The position numbers were made by a program, and so were the translations under genes. This document shows positions 20,895 through 32,639 of a stretch of DNA of 64,000 bases, one piece after another. The stretch is from Argyresthia goedartella (taxonomy: Eukaryota > Arthropoda > Insecta > Lepidoptera > Argyresthiidae): the NCBI GenBank assembly GCA_949825045.1, contig OX463806.1, forward strand, positions 42,804,208 through 42,868,207, given 5' to 3'. The notes below the pieces were generated by a model. The model was not told the origin of the DNA, did no database searches, and worked only from the letters and a program-made list of their open reading frames with translations. Positions within the stretch are counted from its first letter, which is position 1. Every line of letters starts with the position of its first letter.

Positions 20895-21689
20895 CCTAAC
20901 ATTCGAACTGAAAGTCAAAGGCATTTATTTGTAAGCATATGTGGGTTAGGGTGTTATTTACATTTATAGTAACATAAATATATTTTACCCGGAAGAGCAA
21001 AGAACACCAGCGATTGCCCCTACAATCTTTTATCTACAGCGTATCCGTAAAGTAACCATCCTATTCGATTAATGTTTTATTCATAAGGTGAATCACAGAA
21101 AAAAATAAACCTACAATAATTATAATGATTATCCATGCAAGATGTCAGAGATTCATGCAGTTGAATTTATCATTAATAAATACTGCGAAATAGTAATATC
21201 CTTTACCAATATTAATTGCTTTAGTTACGGCAATATTCGACCATTATCTGGTCTGAAAGCTCTCGTTTCATATGATAACGTTCGCGCGAGAGTAAATTTG
21301 CGACCTCATCGCCCGCATCCTACCGCGGAGTTACTGACCGAATGACCTGGCTTTATGCTGCTAACTGGACCATCGATTGTTCCATTTAAGCACACAGCGT
21401 CAAGTTTTTTTTATATATCGGACCCATCCGGTTGAACGTAGCGATTATCTCCCACTTATGATGATTAACTAGTATATATTTTGTTTTTTTTTTTCCATTT
21501 GTCTCTGTCACCTCTACAGCAACTAGTTGTTAACACCTAGCGATAAATGTTTATGGAGGTAGTGTAAACATGTATTTTTTACCACTTCATTTTTCATATA
21601 TTGCCACACTGCTACCTGTGTTTTCTCCAAATCAATAAATAAACATATATATTATCATTTTTATTATTAACTTGAATTTGAGGAAGGCC
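20895..21689. other. sequence without recognised gene
   Basis: Nothing was recognised on either strand. The region is AT-rich with scattered GC patches. Confidence 0.3.
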
Positions 21690-22110
21690 TATTTTACGGT
21701 TCCGACGCTATTACTAAGCCTCCGCTGTCCGTCCGTCCGTCCGTCTGTCCGTCTGTCCGTCTGTCACCAGGCTGTATCTCATGAACCGTGATAGTAAGAC
21801 AGTTGAAGTTTTCACGAGCGATGTATTTATGTTGCCGATGTAACAACAAATACTAAAAAAAAAAAAAAAAGGGGCTTCCGTACAACAATTCTTTCAATGC
21901 CACATACATACTTATGAATGGACCTGGTTACGTACATGGAGTGTGAAAGTAGTCGCACCAATAACTTTGTAAACAACATTTTGCTATGTAAAATCATTTA
22001 CTCCAAACTATTCACTCCACACCACCCCTAACATTGTACGGTGGTACGGAACCCTTCGTGCGCGAGTTCGACTCGCACTTGACCGGTTTTTTCATACCGT
22101 AAATTTATCT
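21690..22110 (+). repeat. 'gtccgtcc' dispersed repeat, copy 1
   Basis: It holds 'tactaagcctccgctgtcc', a (GTCCGTCY)n run, 'gctgtatctcatgaaccgtg' and an end reading 'cggaacccttcgtgcg' with 'cgactcgcacttgaccgg'. Related copies lie inverted at about 22225-22275 and, on the + strand, at 59480-59880, 59980-60200 and 61305-61360. This is one of the commonest interspersed units of moth and butterfly genomes. Confidence 0.6.
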
Positions 22111-22459
22111 CTAAAAACTTGACAAGTAAAATATTTAATAACTATAAATCACCCCCGACACATTAATGAAACCTTACGCAAAAAACCGCATTGAAAATAG
22201 CTAAATAGTTTCTGAGAGTCAGTTAGAGCCCGCCGACGGACGGACGGACAGACGGACAATGGAGGCTTAGTAATAGGGTCTTGTTCGGTAGCATTCGGGT
22301 AAGGAACCCAAGAAATGGCACTGTCAGACAAGAAGTAAACAAACGTCTCCCCACACAGGCTCACCCAATACGCACGCCACAAGTGTCAGATAGGCGGATT
22401 TACCTCTGTGTATCTGGGAAAGATTTATGAATATCTGAGCACGTCTTGGGGCCCTACCT

Positions 22460-22760
22460 GACAATTCTGTCTATTCGGCGATGGTTGTTATAGATATGTG
22501 GGCGACCCACCAACTAGGTTTACCTATGGGGTTGGCGTGGTAGAGATGCCCAGCACGAGACTCGATCACGAATAAAGCCTCCGGCACAAACCGCGTGGCG
22601 TGCGCGCGGCAGCAGCGGGGCAGCAGTTGCGCAGCCGAGGAAGTCGTAATGCAGGGGAACCCATGAAACCCGTTACACCAAAAGTAGTTCGTTCCGATGC
22701 GCGCGCAGGTCACGCGTAGCAGCAGCTGCGCGTGACCTGCGCGTGTGATAAGCGCAGCAC
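22460..22760. other. GC-rich block with a strong hairpin
   Basis: The GC content is well above the surroundings. An 80-codon minus-strand frame (22713-22471) ends in GHLYHANPIGKPSWWVAHIS; I do not recognise it and suspect repeat origin. The hairpin at its right end is listed separately. Confidence 0.35.
22702..22743. repeat. GC-rich perfect hairpin, 15-bp arms
   Basis: CGCGCAGGTCACGCG (22702-22716) is followed by a 12-base loop and its exact inverse at 22729-22743. No T run follows and no terminator role is implied in this eukaryotic context. Confidence 0.85.
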
Positions 22761-24100
22761 ATGCCCACGCTGTTATCTATGTGAATTTAACTGCCAGTAA
22801 CTCTGAACAACACGTCAGATATTCGTTATCGGATCTCAGCATGTAGCTTTATTATGTATCTCTTTCATCCAGGAATTTCAATTGAAATTGAGAAATCAAC
22901 AAGCCAAACACGATTGTATTAAACAATATTAATATTTGCTTACTTACTTCCGACTGACATCTGCGTTATCGATTGACAGGAAATCTGTTGACACTTGGGA
23001 GTTCAGCCAACCTAACGGCGAAGGGACTTTGAACAAACTACGCCGTAGAACCTAAATGAAGTGCAGTTTGTTTTTTTACGGATATTTCAATAATCCTGTA
23101 ATCTTATTTGAGGGAATAACGGAATTTAGTTAGGAACACTATTCTCTCGAAATGGTTTTATCAGTTTAGTACCTTTGATTTTTTTACATTGCCAATTCAA
23201 ATTGTATTCTGATTGAATTTCCCAGATATCAGAGAGGCTACTGGAGTCCTTATCTCAATCATCTATCCCTTTATAATTCACGTTATACCAATCACAATCG
23301 CTTTAAATGACAGCTCGTGTGAAATAATCGTGTTCTGTGTAGGAAGCAGGAATAATTACGAATCGAACTGTTGTGACTCTTATGTAAAATGACATGAGGT
23401 TCATTTTATCTGAACTAGAACACTTTTTCACTTCGGTAATTATTCCCGCTTGAGCCACTGATGCGTGATTTGAATGGGATCGGGATAGATGTTTGCGATA
23501 CCGGAAGTCGCTATTACGCGATGTCTTCATGATTGTATCAACTCTTCTCAAATAAACAGTAGTATTTTTCTCCTTTGATGTCGTAGTGGCAGGAGAATAA
23601 GAGTGTTTGTAATTGTATTAAAACGAAATGAAAAGAGGTCTTAGGTAAGTTGACATAAGGCTTAAGCATTGTTTATATAAGTGCTTAAAAACAATGCCAG
23701 TTGGCTGTCTAAAAGTTATGTGTTTTTAGAGTTCCGAACCTTAAAAGATAAATAAGAACCCTTATTTTATTGAATCAGCGTTCTCCCTCTGTCCGTCTGT
23801 CTGTCTCAAACTCTAACAAACTCATCAAGGCTCTTTTTCTCAGGAACTTATAGGTATCAAGATGAAATTAATATCAAGTTGTGAAAAATTCAAACTTCTG
23901 GGTAAAGCGCTCCGAAAGATACGACGGTTAGTGCTGCAATTTTTCTGAATTTTCTTGATAATCGCAAGATAATCAAAATCTGTCCGGTACTTCCCGTTGA
24001 CCTAGATATATGAAATTTGGCAGTAAGCAAGGTATTGTATGTAGCACATGTTCAGCTGACAATCTGAAGACCGTATATTTGTAATTCCATTACAAAAGTA
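22761..24100. other. sequence without recognised gene
   Basis: AT-rich with a partial 'gtccgtctgtctgtc' tract near 23790. No protein was recognised. Confidence 0.3.
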
Positions 24101-24104
24101 ACCT

Positions 24105-24545
24105 ATTAATAGTAGTGTATGTGACTGTTACATAATGGAGGGCATTAATTAAAACTCGAGAGTGGGTTTATGAAACGAGCCGAAGCCGAGTTTCATAATA
24201 ATATCACTCGAGAGTTTTAATACCTAATTATGTACAGTTACATACACTAGTTTATCGACACACATATCATAAGCTCTCTTTGATGTGTCCAGGAACCGCA
24301 TGTTTGACCGGCATTGTGGCATTGAGTTGTTTAGCTTGTTCTGTAGTACCAACTTCACAAAGTAGGGGCGACACGCAGGCAGGCGTCGGCGTTCGAAATT
24401 TGAATGTCATAATATGTAGAAAATTTACACATTATGGTCATAATGTTCAATATTCAGATAAGAAATAAGTTTTTACAAAGTAGTTTAACATTATGCTGAT
24501 CGTAACGTGCGGTTTTTGGAAGCAGTAAAGAGGGTTTATGATACG
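24105..24545 (-). repeat. foldback repeat family, copy 3 (inverted)
   Basis: It starts with the terminal foldback (tagtgtatgtgactgtt... and its inverse ending near 24255) and runs on through the inverse of 'gaacacatcaaagag' and 'aaatttcgaacgcc'. It is the reverse orientation of the copies at 2795 and 19640. Confidence 0.6.
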
Positions 24546-25100
24546 TGTGTAGATAAAATTGTTAAAAGGCCGCCTCAGGCCTCACTAATTTATCAAAAAC
24601 GAACGGCAACCGTTTGTCGAACAAAATGTCTCCCAGGAGATCCAGGACATGTTCCCGCCAACTGGTGATGTATGGCTTACATACTGCGCGGACAAAAACA
24701 CGTCCTCATTAGCTGCAGGCAACGGGCATGCAGCTCCAAACTCGGAGCAAAGACATCTATCACAATGGCAACAAATTAACTGGCCCGCAAAACTAACTAC
24801 TACACTTTTAAAATTTCCATTTTTTCTAAACAATAGAAGTTAGAGATTTAAAATAAAAAACTTTCTATAGCAAATTTAATCAGTTTTATCCAAAACTATA
24901 GTACAAAATTGAACTCTTTTTCGAGTCCTTTTTATTTCGAAAGTATATCTTGTATACTTAAAAAGTTATTGCAATTTTAAAAGTGTGATACTTAATTTTG
25001 CAGGCCATATTGTTTACCAATATAAGTTTTGCGTCCCAAATAAGTTAAAAATTCACCAAATTTGGTGCCCCGATGTAGTAGTTACACAGAACCGTATTGT
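24546..25100. other. unassigned sequence
   Basis: A moderately GC-rich part (24590-24800) opens short frames on both strands that I do not recognise; it is probably an old transposon fragment. The rest is AT-rich. Confidence 0.3.
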
Positions 25101-25101
25101 T

Positions 25102-25240
25102 TGCGGGATTCCTTTCTTAGCAGGGTTTTATTCTAAGGATTTGATTTTAGAAATTGTTTTATTAAGAAATTTAAATATATATATTTATTTTTTATATAAT
25201 TTTTTAAAAATTTATTTTAAAAATAAATCTATCAATTAAT
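25102..25240 (+). pseudogene. nuclear insert of mitochondrial ND5 (NUMT)
   Basis: The + frame reads CGIPFLAGFYSKDLILEIV, then an AT-dominated stretch. FLAGFYSKDLILE is the conserved core of insect NADH dehydrogenase subunit 5, the proton-pumping complex I subunit encoded in mtDNA. Base composition is strongly AT-biased like insect mtDNA. The homology ends quickly on both sides (roughly 45 codons at most) and the 5' part lies in ordinary nuclear sequence, so this is a short, decayed NUMT. A chance match over 13 residues is unlikely. Confidence 0.7.
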
Positions 25241-26518
25241 AAATCATTAAATCGAATTAATAAATAAACGATAAATTAATTTTATTTTCATGATTAAAGA
25301 ATATAAAAAAATATTGTTTTATTTATTTCTTCATTATTACTTAAATTTAATCAATTTAAATTTTTATAATTAAGGTCACTTTCTGACCGAATACTAGTTT
25401 GGCTTGTTACTACTACTAGTTTGGTCACAACTTTATAATACAACCTGGAGCCGATGCAAAGCGGAGCCGTAGCGCCCCTTTGTAGTTAAGTGTAAAATAG
25501 GATGTACATTTTGTAAGAAATTTGTTAATTTGGTAGGTTTTTTTTGTTAAAAGTATTTTTAATTCATTTTCAACAGTGACTATTTTATCTGGTTTAAAAA
25601 CAACGATAAAAAAACACAGAAGTTATGAGGAATTCAAATCCAAGGAAATAAAATAGAGACTTTATTTTACGGGGCTTTAATGTGCTGGGCTGTTGGGTCT
25701 GATTATTTATGTATTAGAAAAAAAAAAACATTATGCACTAGAGAAAAAAAGCGATTTTATATCTTATATTATATAACTTTTACGAAGTAATCAGAATGCA
25801 TGGAAGCATATTTTTATGGTTGTGTACGAAGAAATTATTATATTTTTTTATTATTATAATGTTTTAAAGTTTTAGTTTTATTTATTTATTTATTTATTAA
25901 TTCATTAACAATATACGTTGTGTCTGAAATCACTTAATATCTAATATTATTACTAAATTAAATTGATAGTTGACTCCTTGATTGTTGAGTTGATTACCTA
26001 CCATCAAAATATTTAAGATTTTTTTATTTTATTTTTGATAAAATACTATGGCATTTCTAAAACCATATTTTATAGGTTTTCAAACATTTGCTACAAGAAA
26101 AACACCATGTCAACAATCCACAAAAACCTTCGGGACTTCACTTGGTTCCAAATAAATTAATCTTCCTTAGTCGCCGCAACGTTGCCAAAATAAGTAAGAG
26201 TTGCCGAAAATATCACGAACCATATAAAATTATCTGATACTTTTATCAACCATTTTGTTAGAGTTGTTTTTATGTTCCGTTGATAGATACCGGGTTACAT
26301 ACGACGAAAACTTGCATGGCAGCTTATTTTTATAGTGAGAGATATAAGTTTATATTACTTTTTAACGCCCTCAAGAATAAGATTCAAAACTTTTTTTTTA
26401 ATAAAATCAGTTTGATTATTTTCCTCAGTCTTCGCCATGCTGGTGTACGGCTCAAAGAAAATCATTCAACCGCTTTAATATTGCTATAAGGTAAAACCAC
26501 TGATACTAGTTGTATAAT
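25241..26518. other. AT-rich sequence
   Basis: No gene was recognised. The first 130 bases after the NUMT stay extremely AT-rich and could be an extension of the mitochondrial insert or ordinary AT-rich DNA. A (TTTA)n run occurs near 25877-25897. Confidence 0.3.
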
Positions 26519-26562
26519 ACGCTATATATTCTCAATTTTGATAAATTGAGGATATATAGCGT
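26519..26562. repeat. hairpin 1 of an adjacent pair
   Basis: Twenty-base arms (ACGCTATATATTCTCAATTT and its inverse with one mismatch) surround a TGAT loop. The second hairpin starts three bases later. Confidence 0.85.
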
Positions 26563-26564
26563 AG

Positions 26565-26606
26565 TGAAAGTAGGATTTTACATTTATCTATAAAATCCTA
26601 CTTTCA
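26565..26606. repeat. hairpin 2 of an adjacent pair
   Basis: TGAAAGTAGGATTTTA and its perfect inverse (16-bp arms, 26565-26580 and 26591-26606) surround a 10-base loop. It lies immediately after hairpin 1 and has unrelated sequence. Confidence 0.85.
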
Positions 26607-27228
26607 TGATAAACTAATCCAAATTAAAATTAAAGTGATTTTCTTCCACAAAGGGTTTTTATTAAAAGAGTTTTGAGGAATGACATTACCATAATTATGA
26701 ACAACTTTCCGGATATTCGAGAATAGAAAAAATATATTAATATATAGGTATACGCGCAGTTTGTGTTTTGCTAATTCAGTAAAATGTCCATCACAATACC
26801 TTCTTTGTTCGATGCTGCTACTGTGAAATAAATTTTCTATATAATCACTCTGGGGTGTACCGGACTTTTTTCATATGAGACTTGTCTATTATTAATGCTC
26901 TTATATGGCTAAAAGCTTTGTAATAGCCATTTATATGGCCTTGGACAATTCTCGATTATTTCATGACATGACCACTTTCAGAAATTTTTGGAACTCAAAC
27001 TCAAATCATTTATGGCTTCATTGTGATTATAAATATAAAGATGTTACAATTTAAAGGTAATTGAAATATGAAGGTAGCATCGGATTTTCTGTAGATTTCT
27101 GTTAGTTAATGACAGAGAAAGTAATGAGCTACTTTTAGCTTTTAGCATATGCCGCTATTCTAAAGGACCATTCTAAAGAGTTTGATGTTGATGAAACTTT
27201 TAATGAAATGTGATTGACTGTCACGTAC

Positions 27229-27880
27229 CGTAAAAGGGGGCTATTTGGAATTGCAGGGGCTATTTGGAAATAACGGAAATATAAGATTTGGTTGTATGTA
27301 TTTTTTTAGATTTATCACCTGTATACTAATTGGGTCCTCATCTTCAGGTAGAAAATGAGCAGCACATAACCTTGACGAAGTACTAGTTTTTTTCTACGAA
27401 GAACTTTCTCCTACAGTTTCCTTCTTTTAGCTTCTTTGGGGAATAAATGAATCCCCGTATTTTTGCAATCAACAGCTGCACAAAGAGTCATTATAAGAAA
27501 TTATTTATAAACATATTTTTTCCTTAGCCATGGTAGCTTTTTTTAACACCTGGCTACATCGCCGCTAATGTCAATGTAGCCGGCATGTTTTTGACGTTAT
27601 GAGTACGTCGAGCGAGTGGTGACAATAGTTTAAAGATAAAACTCGCGGTTGGATAAATGGGTTTACTTTGGTTTGTGCAGGCGAAATCCTAAAGATACTT
27701 GGAAATCAAAATTATTTTACAGACTTGCGTTTTCCAGTGAATATAATGGTTTTGTCGGTTTTGTTCCAAGTCTTTTCTATCGCCATATTTGATTGTTTTT
27801 TCTAAGTGGGACAAAATTATAATTAAAATATTTGGAACAAAATTTGGGGCTATTTGGCATTCTGTTCCAAATAGCCCCTG
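27229..27880. repeat. GGGGCTATTTGG motif region
   Basis: The 12-mer GGGGCTATTTGG occurs twice directly (about 27231 and 27249) and again at about 27847, where it is paired with its exact inverse CCAAATAGCCCC across a 9-base spacer. An inverted relative of the first pair lies at 17820-17890. The region lies just upstream of the psq-type helix-turn-helix fragment and may be the end of the same transposon. Confidence 0.5.
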
Positions 27881-27989
27881 CTACGCAAGGTTGTAGTCTT
27901 ACCATGTATTTTGTTCACTGTTTCAAATACCCCAATTTCTGTTTTTTGCTTTACATAAGGGCAAGTTAATAATTAATCTTATTTTATGT

Positions 27990-28221
27990 TTTAGTGCTGC
28001 AACCATCGTGCGCATTTACCAAAGAAAATATACGCCATATGCCCTGTATCAAAGGTATATAAAAGATAATCTCGAAGAAGCAATAGAAGCTGTCCAGGCA
28101 GGAACTTTAAAATTAACTGATGCTGCCAAAAAATGCAATGTGCCGAAGAGCATGCTTCCTAGAAAATATAGAAAAATTAACTGTACGCAGGAATATTCTG
28201 GAGACACAACATTGTTTTCCT
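27990..28221 (+). pseudogene. psq/pogo-type helix-turn-helix fragment
   Basis: The + frame reads VRIYQRKYTPYALYQRY, then LEEAIEAVQAGTLKLTDAAK and KCNVPKSMLPRKYRK. This is the pipsqueak/CENP-B N-terminal helix-turn-helix found in pogo-like transposases and in related host DNA-binding proteins. A possible acceptor (tatgttttag) precedes it at about 27994. The frame runs into the 3' tail of a LINE at about 28222, so it is cut off and the catalytic part is absent. Whether it came from a pogo transposon or a domesticated host gene cannot be told from this piece. Confidence 0.6.
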
Positions 28222-28465
28222 CAGAAATCAAAAAAATCAAAATCAAAAATCATTTATTTCCATAGGATGTTGTTACATCACTTAGATCCGTCATTACATT
28301 TTTTTGGGTGAGTTCACTAACACAATGGCGGAATCTGTGGAGAAGAGCTCACCGAAGAAACTCCACAGTCGTCGCATCTTTTGTGTTTCCTTTTTTAAAT
28401 AAAATATTGTCAAATAACAAAATGAATGCTAATTATATATCGAAACAGCCTGTTACTCAAACAAT

Positions 28466-30480
28466 CTATTCCCATGAACATCTGTCCTCTAAGTAATCAG
28501 ATATCCTATAGTAACCTTTTTTATACAATTTCTGTTTTATTATTATTTTAAACTTGTCTAAAGGTAAGTTTTTAATATCAGTAGGGACCTTATTGTTATA
28601 GCGTATACAATTGCCTTTAAAAGAATTACTAATTTTATGTAGTCGGCTTACATAAGCAACCAACTTGTCTTTATTTCTAGTATTAAAATTGTGTATATCA
28701 CTGTACTTCTGAAAATTAGTTATATTTCTTTTTACATACACAAGATTGTCATAGATATATTGAGACACAAATGTCAGAATATTGATTTCTTTAAACTTTT
28801 CCCTCAGTGACACTCTAGGCCCTAATCTATAAATTGCACGAACAGCCCGTTTCTGCAGAATAAATATACTATTAGCATTCGCAGCGTGACCCCACAATAA
28901 AATACCATTCGTCATTAGACTATGAAAGTAACTAAAGTAGACTAGTCTAGCGGTGTCTACGTCGGTAAGAGCTCTAATTTTTTTAACTGCGAACGCTGCC
29001 GAACTCAGTCTGTTCGACAATTTATTTATATGAGGATCCCATTGTAGTTTGGCGTCTAAAGTAATGCCCAAAAAGACAGTCGACTGCACAAGGTCCAATC
29101 TCTGTCCTTTTATAAATATGTCTGTAGTTACCGGGTTCACATTGGGTAACACGAATTTAATACATTTAGTTTTCTTTTCATTAAGTAATAAATTGTTAAT
29201 AGTAAACCAGTTCACTATACTAGAGATAGCATTGTTTACCTCGTCATAATTTGATTGCTGTCTTTTAACTTTAAATATCAAAGAAGTATCATCGGCAAAC
29301 AATACTAACCCATGTTTTGCTTTAACAAGGTAAGGTAAATCATTAATATATACTAAAAACAAGAAAGGACCAAGAATTGAACCTTGCGGTACGCCCATAC
29401 TTATTGAAGACCCAGGTGATCTTTTCCCATTAAAATCGACCATCTGAACCCTATCTGTTAGATATGACTCCAGAAGACCAAGTGCCTGATCTTTTACACC
29501 ATAATAGCGTAACTTCCTGACAAGAGTGTCATGATGGACGCAATCAAAAGCCTTGGATAGATCGCAGAAGACACCTATTGCATCCATTGCGTCTTCCCAG
29601 GCATCAGAAATATTGTCGATTAGTTCAACACCAGCATCGGCTGTTGAACGACCCTTTGTGAAACCAAACTGAGCGATATGAATTAAATTATTGAGATAAA
29701 AATGACTTTGCAATTGATTAAGTATGAGTTTTTCAAATATTTTGCTAAGCGTTGGTAGTATCGATATGGGTCTAAAATTGGTGGGGTCTGATGTACTACC
29801 AGCTTTGAATAAAGGTATAACTTTACTTAGTTTCATCAAGTCAGGAAACACACCATTATCTATACATTGATTAAATATACAACAAAGGTGAGGTGCAATA
29901 CAATCTACAATGGAACTAATAATTTTTACTGATAGACCATAGGCGTCAGCTGTCTTTTTCATTTCCAGGGATTTAAACGCTTTTACAATGTCTTCATTAT
30001 TTACGTGCCTAAATTTAAAATCTGTTTTACAATCCTCAAAGTTTTGTTTAAGTATAGATTCAGCAGCAGCGGGAGATGAATTTAAAGACTTGGTTGTTGA
30101 AACTGGAATGTCCGTAAAGAAATTTTCGAAAGCTTTTGCTACTTCTAGGTCTGTACTTAGCAATTGATTATCTATATTAAGCTTGAAGTTATTATGTGTA
30201 GCTTTGGCCTTTCCAGTCTCTCTGTTTATAATTTGCCAAGTCGTTTTCATTACATTGCTACTAGATTCAATTTTGTTTTTAATGAAATTAGATTTAGCTA
30301 CGGCACAAACGCGTTTAAACATTTTTGAGTAACTACGAACATAATCTAGAAAGGCCGTATTTTTGTTATACGATTTCTCTTCATAGAGTTCATATAATCT
30401 TCGTCTGCTCCTATGAATTCCAACTGTCGCCCAATCACTAAACAAAGCTTTGTTATTAACTTTTATAGTTTTTGATTTAA
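28466..30480 (-). CDS. LINE ORF2, reverse transcriptase part (3' segment)
   Basis: About 670 residues end at TAA 28466. The reverse transcriptase contains NFRPISILPTLSKIFEK, FTKGRSTADAGVEL, VFCDLSKAFDCVHHD, MGVPQGSILGPFLFL and the catalytic LFADDTSLIF, followed by thumb and connection regions and a WGHAANANSIFILQKRAVR tail. There is no RNase H. The segment is continuous with the endonuclease segment at 42705-43507 once the insertions are ignored. An alternative frame start 40 bases to the right (30520) lies inside the piggyBac end and is an artefact. RT copies the element's RNA at a nicked chromosomal site. Confidence 0.88.
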
Positions 30481-31708
30481 CCTCTCCTTTCCCGGGAGTT
30501 CGAGACGTCAAAAACGACAAATACCGGAGTGTTTTTGAGCGTGCGGGCTGCGCGGCACTTGACTAATATATCAAGTGATTCTGTTGGAATGGTAACACTT
30601 AGAATTATGGGAGTTGTATATCTGAGTAGCTAATGAAACCTTCTTTTACACAATGTGTAGAAAATGTCACTGTGACCTTAGTTTATTTTTGTACTGGCAT
30701 GAGAAACACAGACTTCTATGAAAATGCTCCCTCTCGACACAAATCTAGCCGACATCAGAAAATTATCAACAACATGTACTTGTTGTTTGATACCTACGTA
30801 ATCTACACAAAATAACCTTTTCAAAACAATAAAAACATTAGGGTGTTCTTATAGAAACTTTCGAATATTTCAGCGTTTCAAATTTTCATAAAATACGGAA
30901 AGTAAACTGACGCATCGCGCGAATTATGCAAATCTTGTGAAATTATTTGTGAAGAGACTAGACTACCTAGCGTTATATTTCTTAGTTCCTAGGATAGGTA
31001 ATTTATTCAATAAGAGGAAAACAAGTGGTATTTGCCACTAAATCATAAATGATAAGTGTGAGGACGCCATATCTCGCAAGGAAAGTATAAAATAGGTAGA
31101 AATCAACACTTTGTACTATTATTGAATTTATAGGCAATAGGTGATACTTATCATTCTAGAATTAGTGGTTCTAAGTAGAAGACAAACTAGGCTTTCTAAC
31201 AGTGTATCGTACTATGTACCTTTTCATACAAAAATAATTCAAAATCATGCATGTTATTTCGTGTCACGGTGTGTTGTTTCTGGGCTTTCTCAAGGTCTCG
31301 GCAGGTGTACGATATGCGTTTATACAGAGTGTGCAAAGATGGAACGAAGAAAATGTTTCGCCGTGATTTGATTCTAGGTAAAATAGCTAAACTGGTGTTT
31401 CGTTCGTGTAGGTATGGTGTAAGTTTGAGTTAACTAGTATTTAGTTGTTATGTGTATATGAAGTGTTTCCACGCGGCTCCGTTCACGCGCAAGTACAGAT
31501 ACCTACTGTTCTTACAAAGTGTAATATTGTGTAATATTGTGTTAACTAGTGTTATGCGAGATCAGATATGTACTTTTGACAATTTAGTGTAAGATTACAC
31601 AAATTTGTAAAAAATAAACAATTATTTGAAATGTGTAATTAGTAATTAGCTACCACCTACCTAATGTGTAATTGTGTAATTAGGTTTTGGAAAAATAAAA
31701 AAGAACAA

Positions 31709-32049
31709 AAATTTATATAGTTATATATTCACATTCTTTATTGCCCTGTGCATAAAAATGTACTTAAAAGAAATTTTATAACAACAGGCGAGCTTATCTC
31801 TAAAAAGATATTTCTTCCAGCAAAATTTATATAGTTATATATTCATATTCTTTATTGCCCTGTGCATAAAAATGTACTTAAAAGAAATTTTATAACAACA
31901 GGCGAGCTTATCTCTAAAAAGATATTTCTTCCAGCAAAATTTATATAGTTATATATTCATATTCTTTATTGCCCTGTGCATAAAAATGTACTTAAAAGAA
32001 ATTTTATAACAGGCGAGCTTATCTCTAAAAAGATATTTCTTCCAGCAAA
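31709..32049 (-). repeat. three tandem copies of a LINE 3' tail (about 114 bp each)
   Basis: Units at about 31709-31822, 31823-31937 and 31938-32049 share 'ttgccctgtgcataaaaatg' and end in 'atatttcttccagc'. They are nearly identical, the third lacking three bases. On the minus strand they resemble the LINE 3' ends at 17300 and 18350. Confidence 0.85.
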
Positions 32050-32283
32050 CCTGGGCGAGACATAATTGTTTAAAAAACAGGACAGTACTAATGCACAATG
32101 AAACTGTATACATTATATTTACACACACACGAGTACACAATTATGGAAAAGTAGTAAACAGTAAGTAAGTAGGTAAACAATTCTATACAAGTTCTTAGAT
32201 AGTTGTTTGACTGATATTTGTAACTTTTACCGTATAAAAAATGGAATAAAGTACACAATTACGGAAAAATGAAAAAGAATTTT

Positions 32284-32556
32284 GTTGCAACTGTTAAAGT
32301 AAACAATTTCTATACAAGTTATAAGATAGTTAGGTAGTTGGCCACAAATAGAAATTGTTATTTACACAAACGCATAAATATTAGACACATAAAAATTCCA
32401 CACAAAAAGATAGAAACATTGCAACTGTTAAAGTAAACAATTTCTATACAAGTTATAAGATAGTTAGGTAGTTGGCCACAAATAGAAATTGTTATTTACA
32501 CAAACACATAAACATTAGACACATACACACATAAAAATTACACACAAAAAGATAGA
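32284..32556. repeat. tandem duplication, about 137 bp x 2
   Basis: The block 'gcaactgttaaagtaaac ... gatagttaggtagttggcc ... aaaaagatagaaacat' occurs twice in a row with a few substitutions. It lies in the 3' non-coding part of the piggyBac-like element. Confidence 0.8.
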
Positions 32557-32639
32557 AACATCCGGATCGCTAACGCTATGAAGGAGGAGAATTACAATCA
32601 CACACTGATGGCTGATTTAGATGTGTCTAGCAAGACATA

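Noticed and set aside
24585..24843. overlapping short frames on both strands in a GC-richer stretch
   Set aside because: No motif, splice site or homology recognised; probably an old repeat.
30481..30520. start codon of the LINE frame at 30520
   Set aside because: These bases belong to the end of the piggyBac-like element; the LINE frame really continues into the endonuclease segment.
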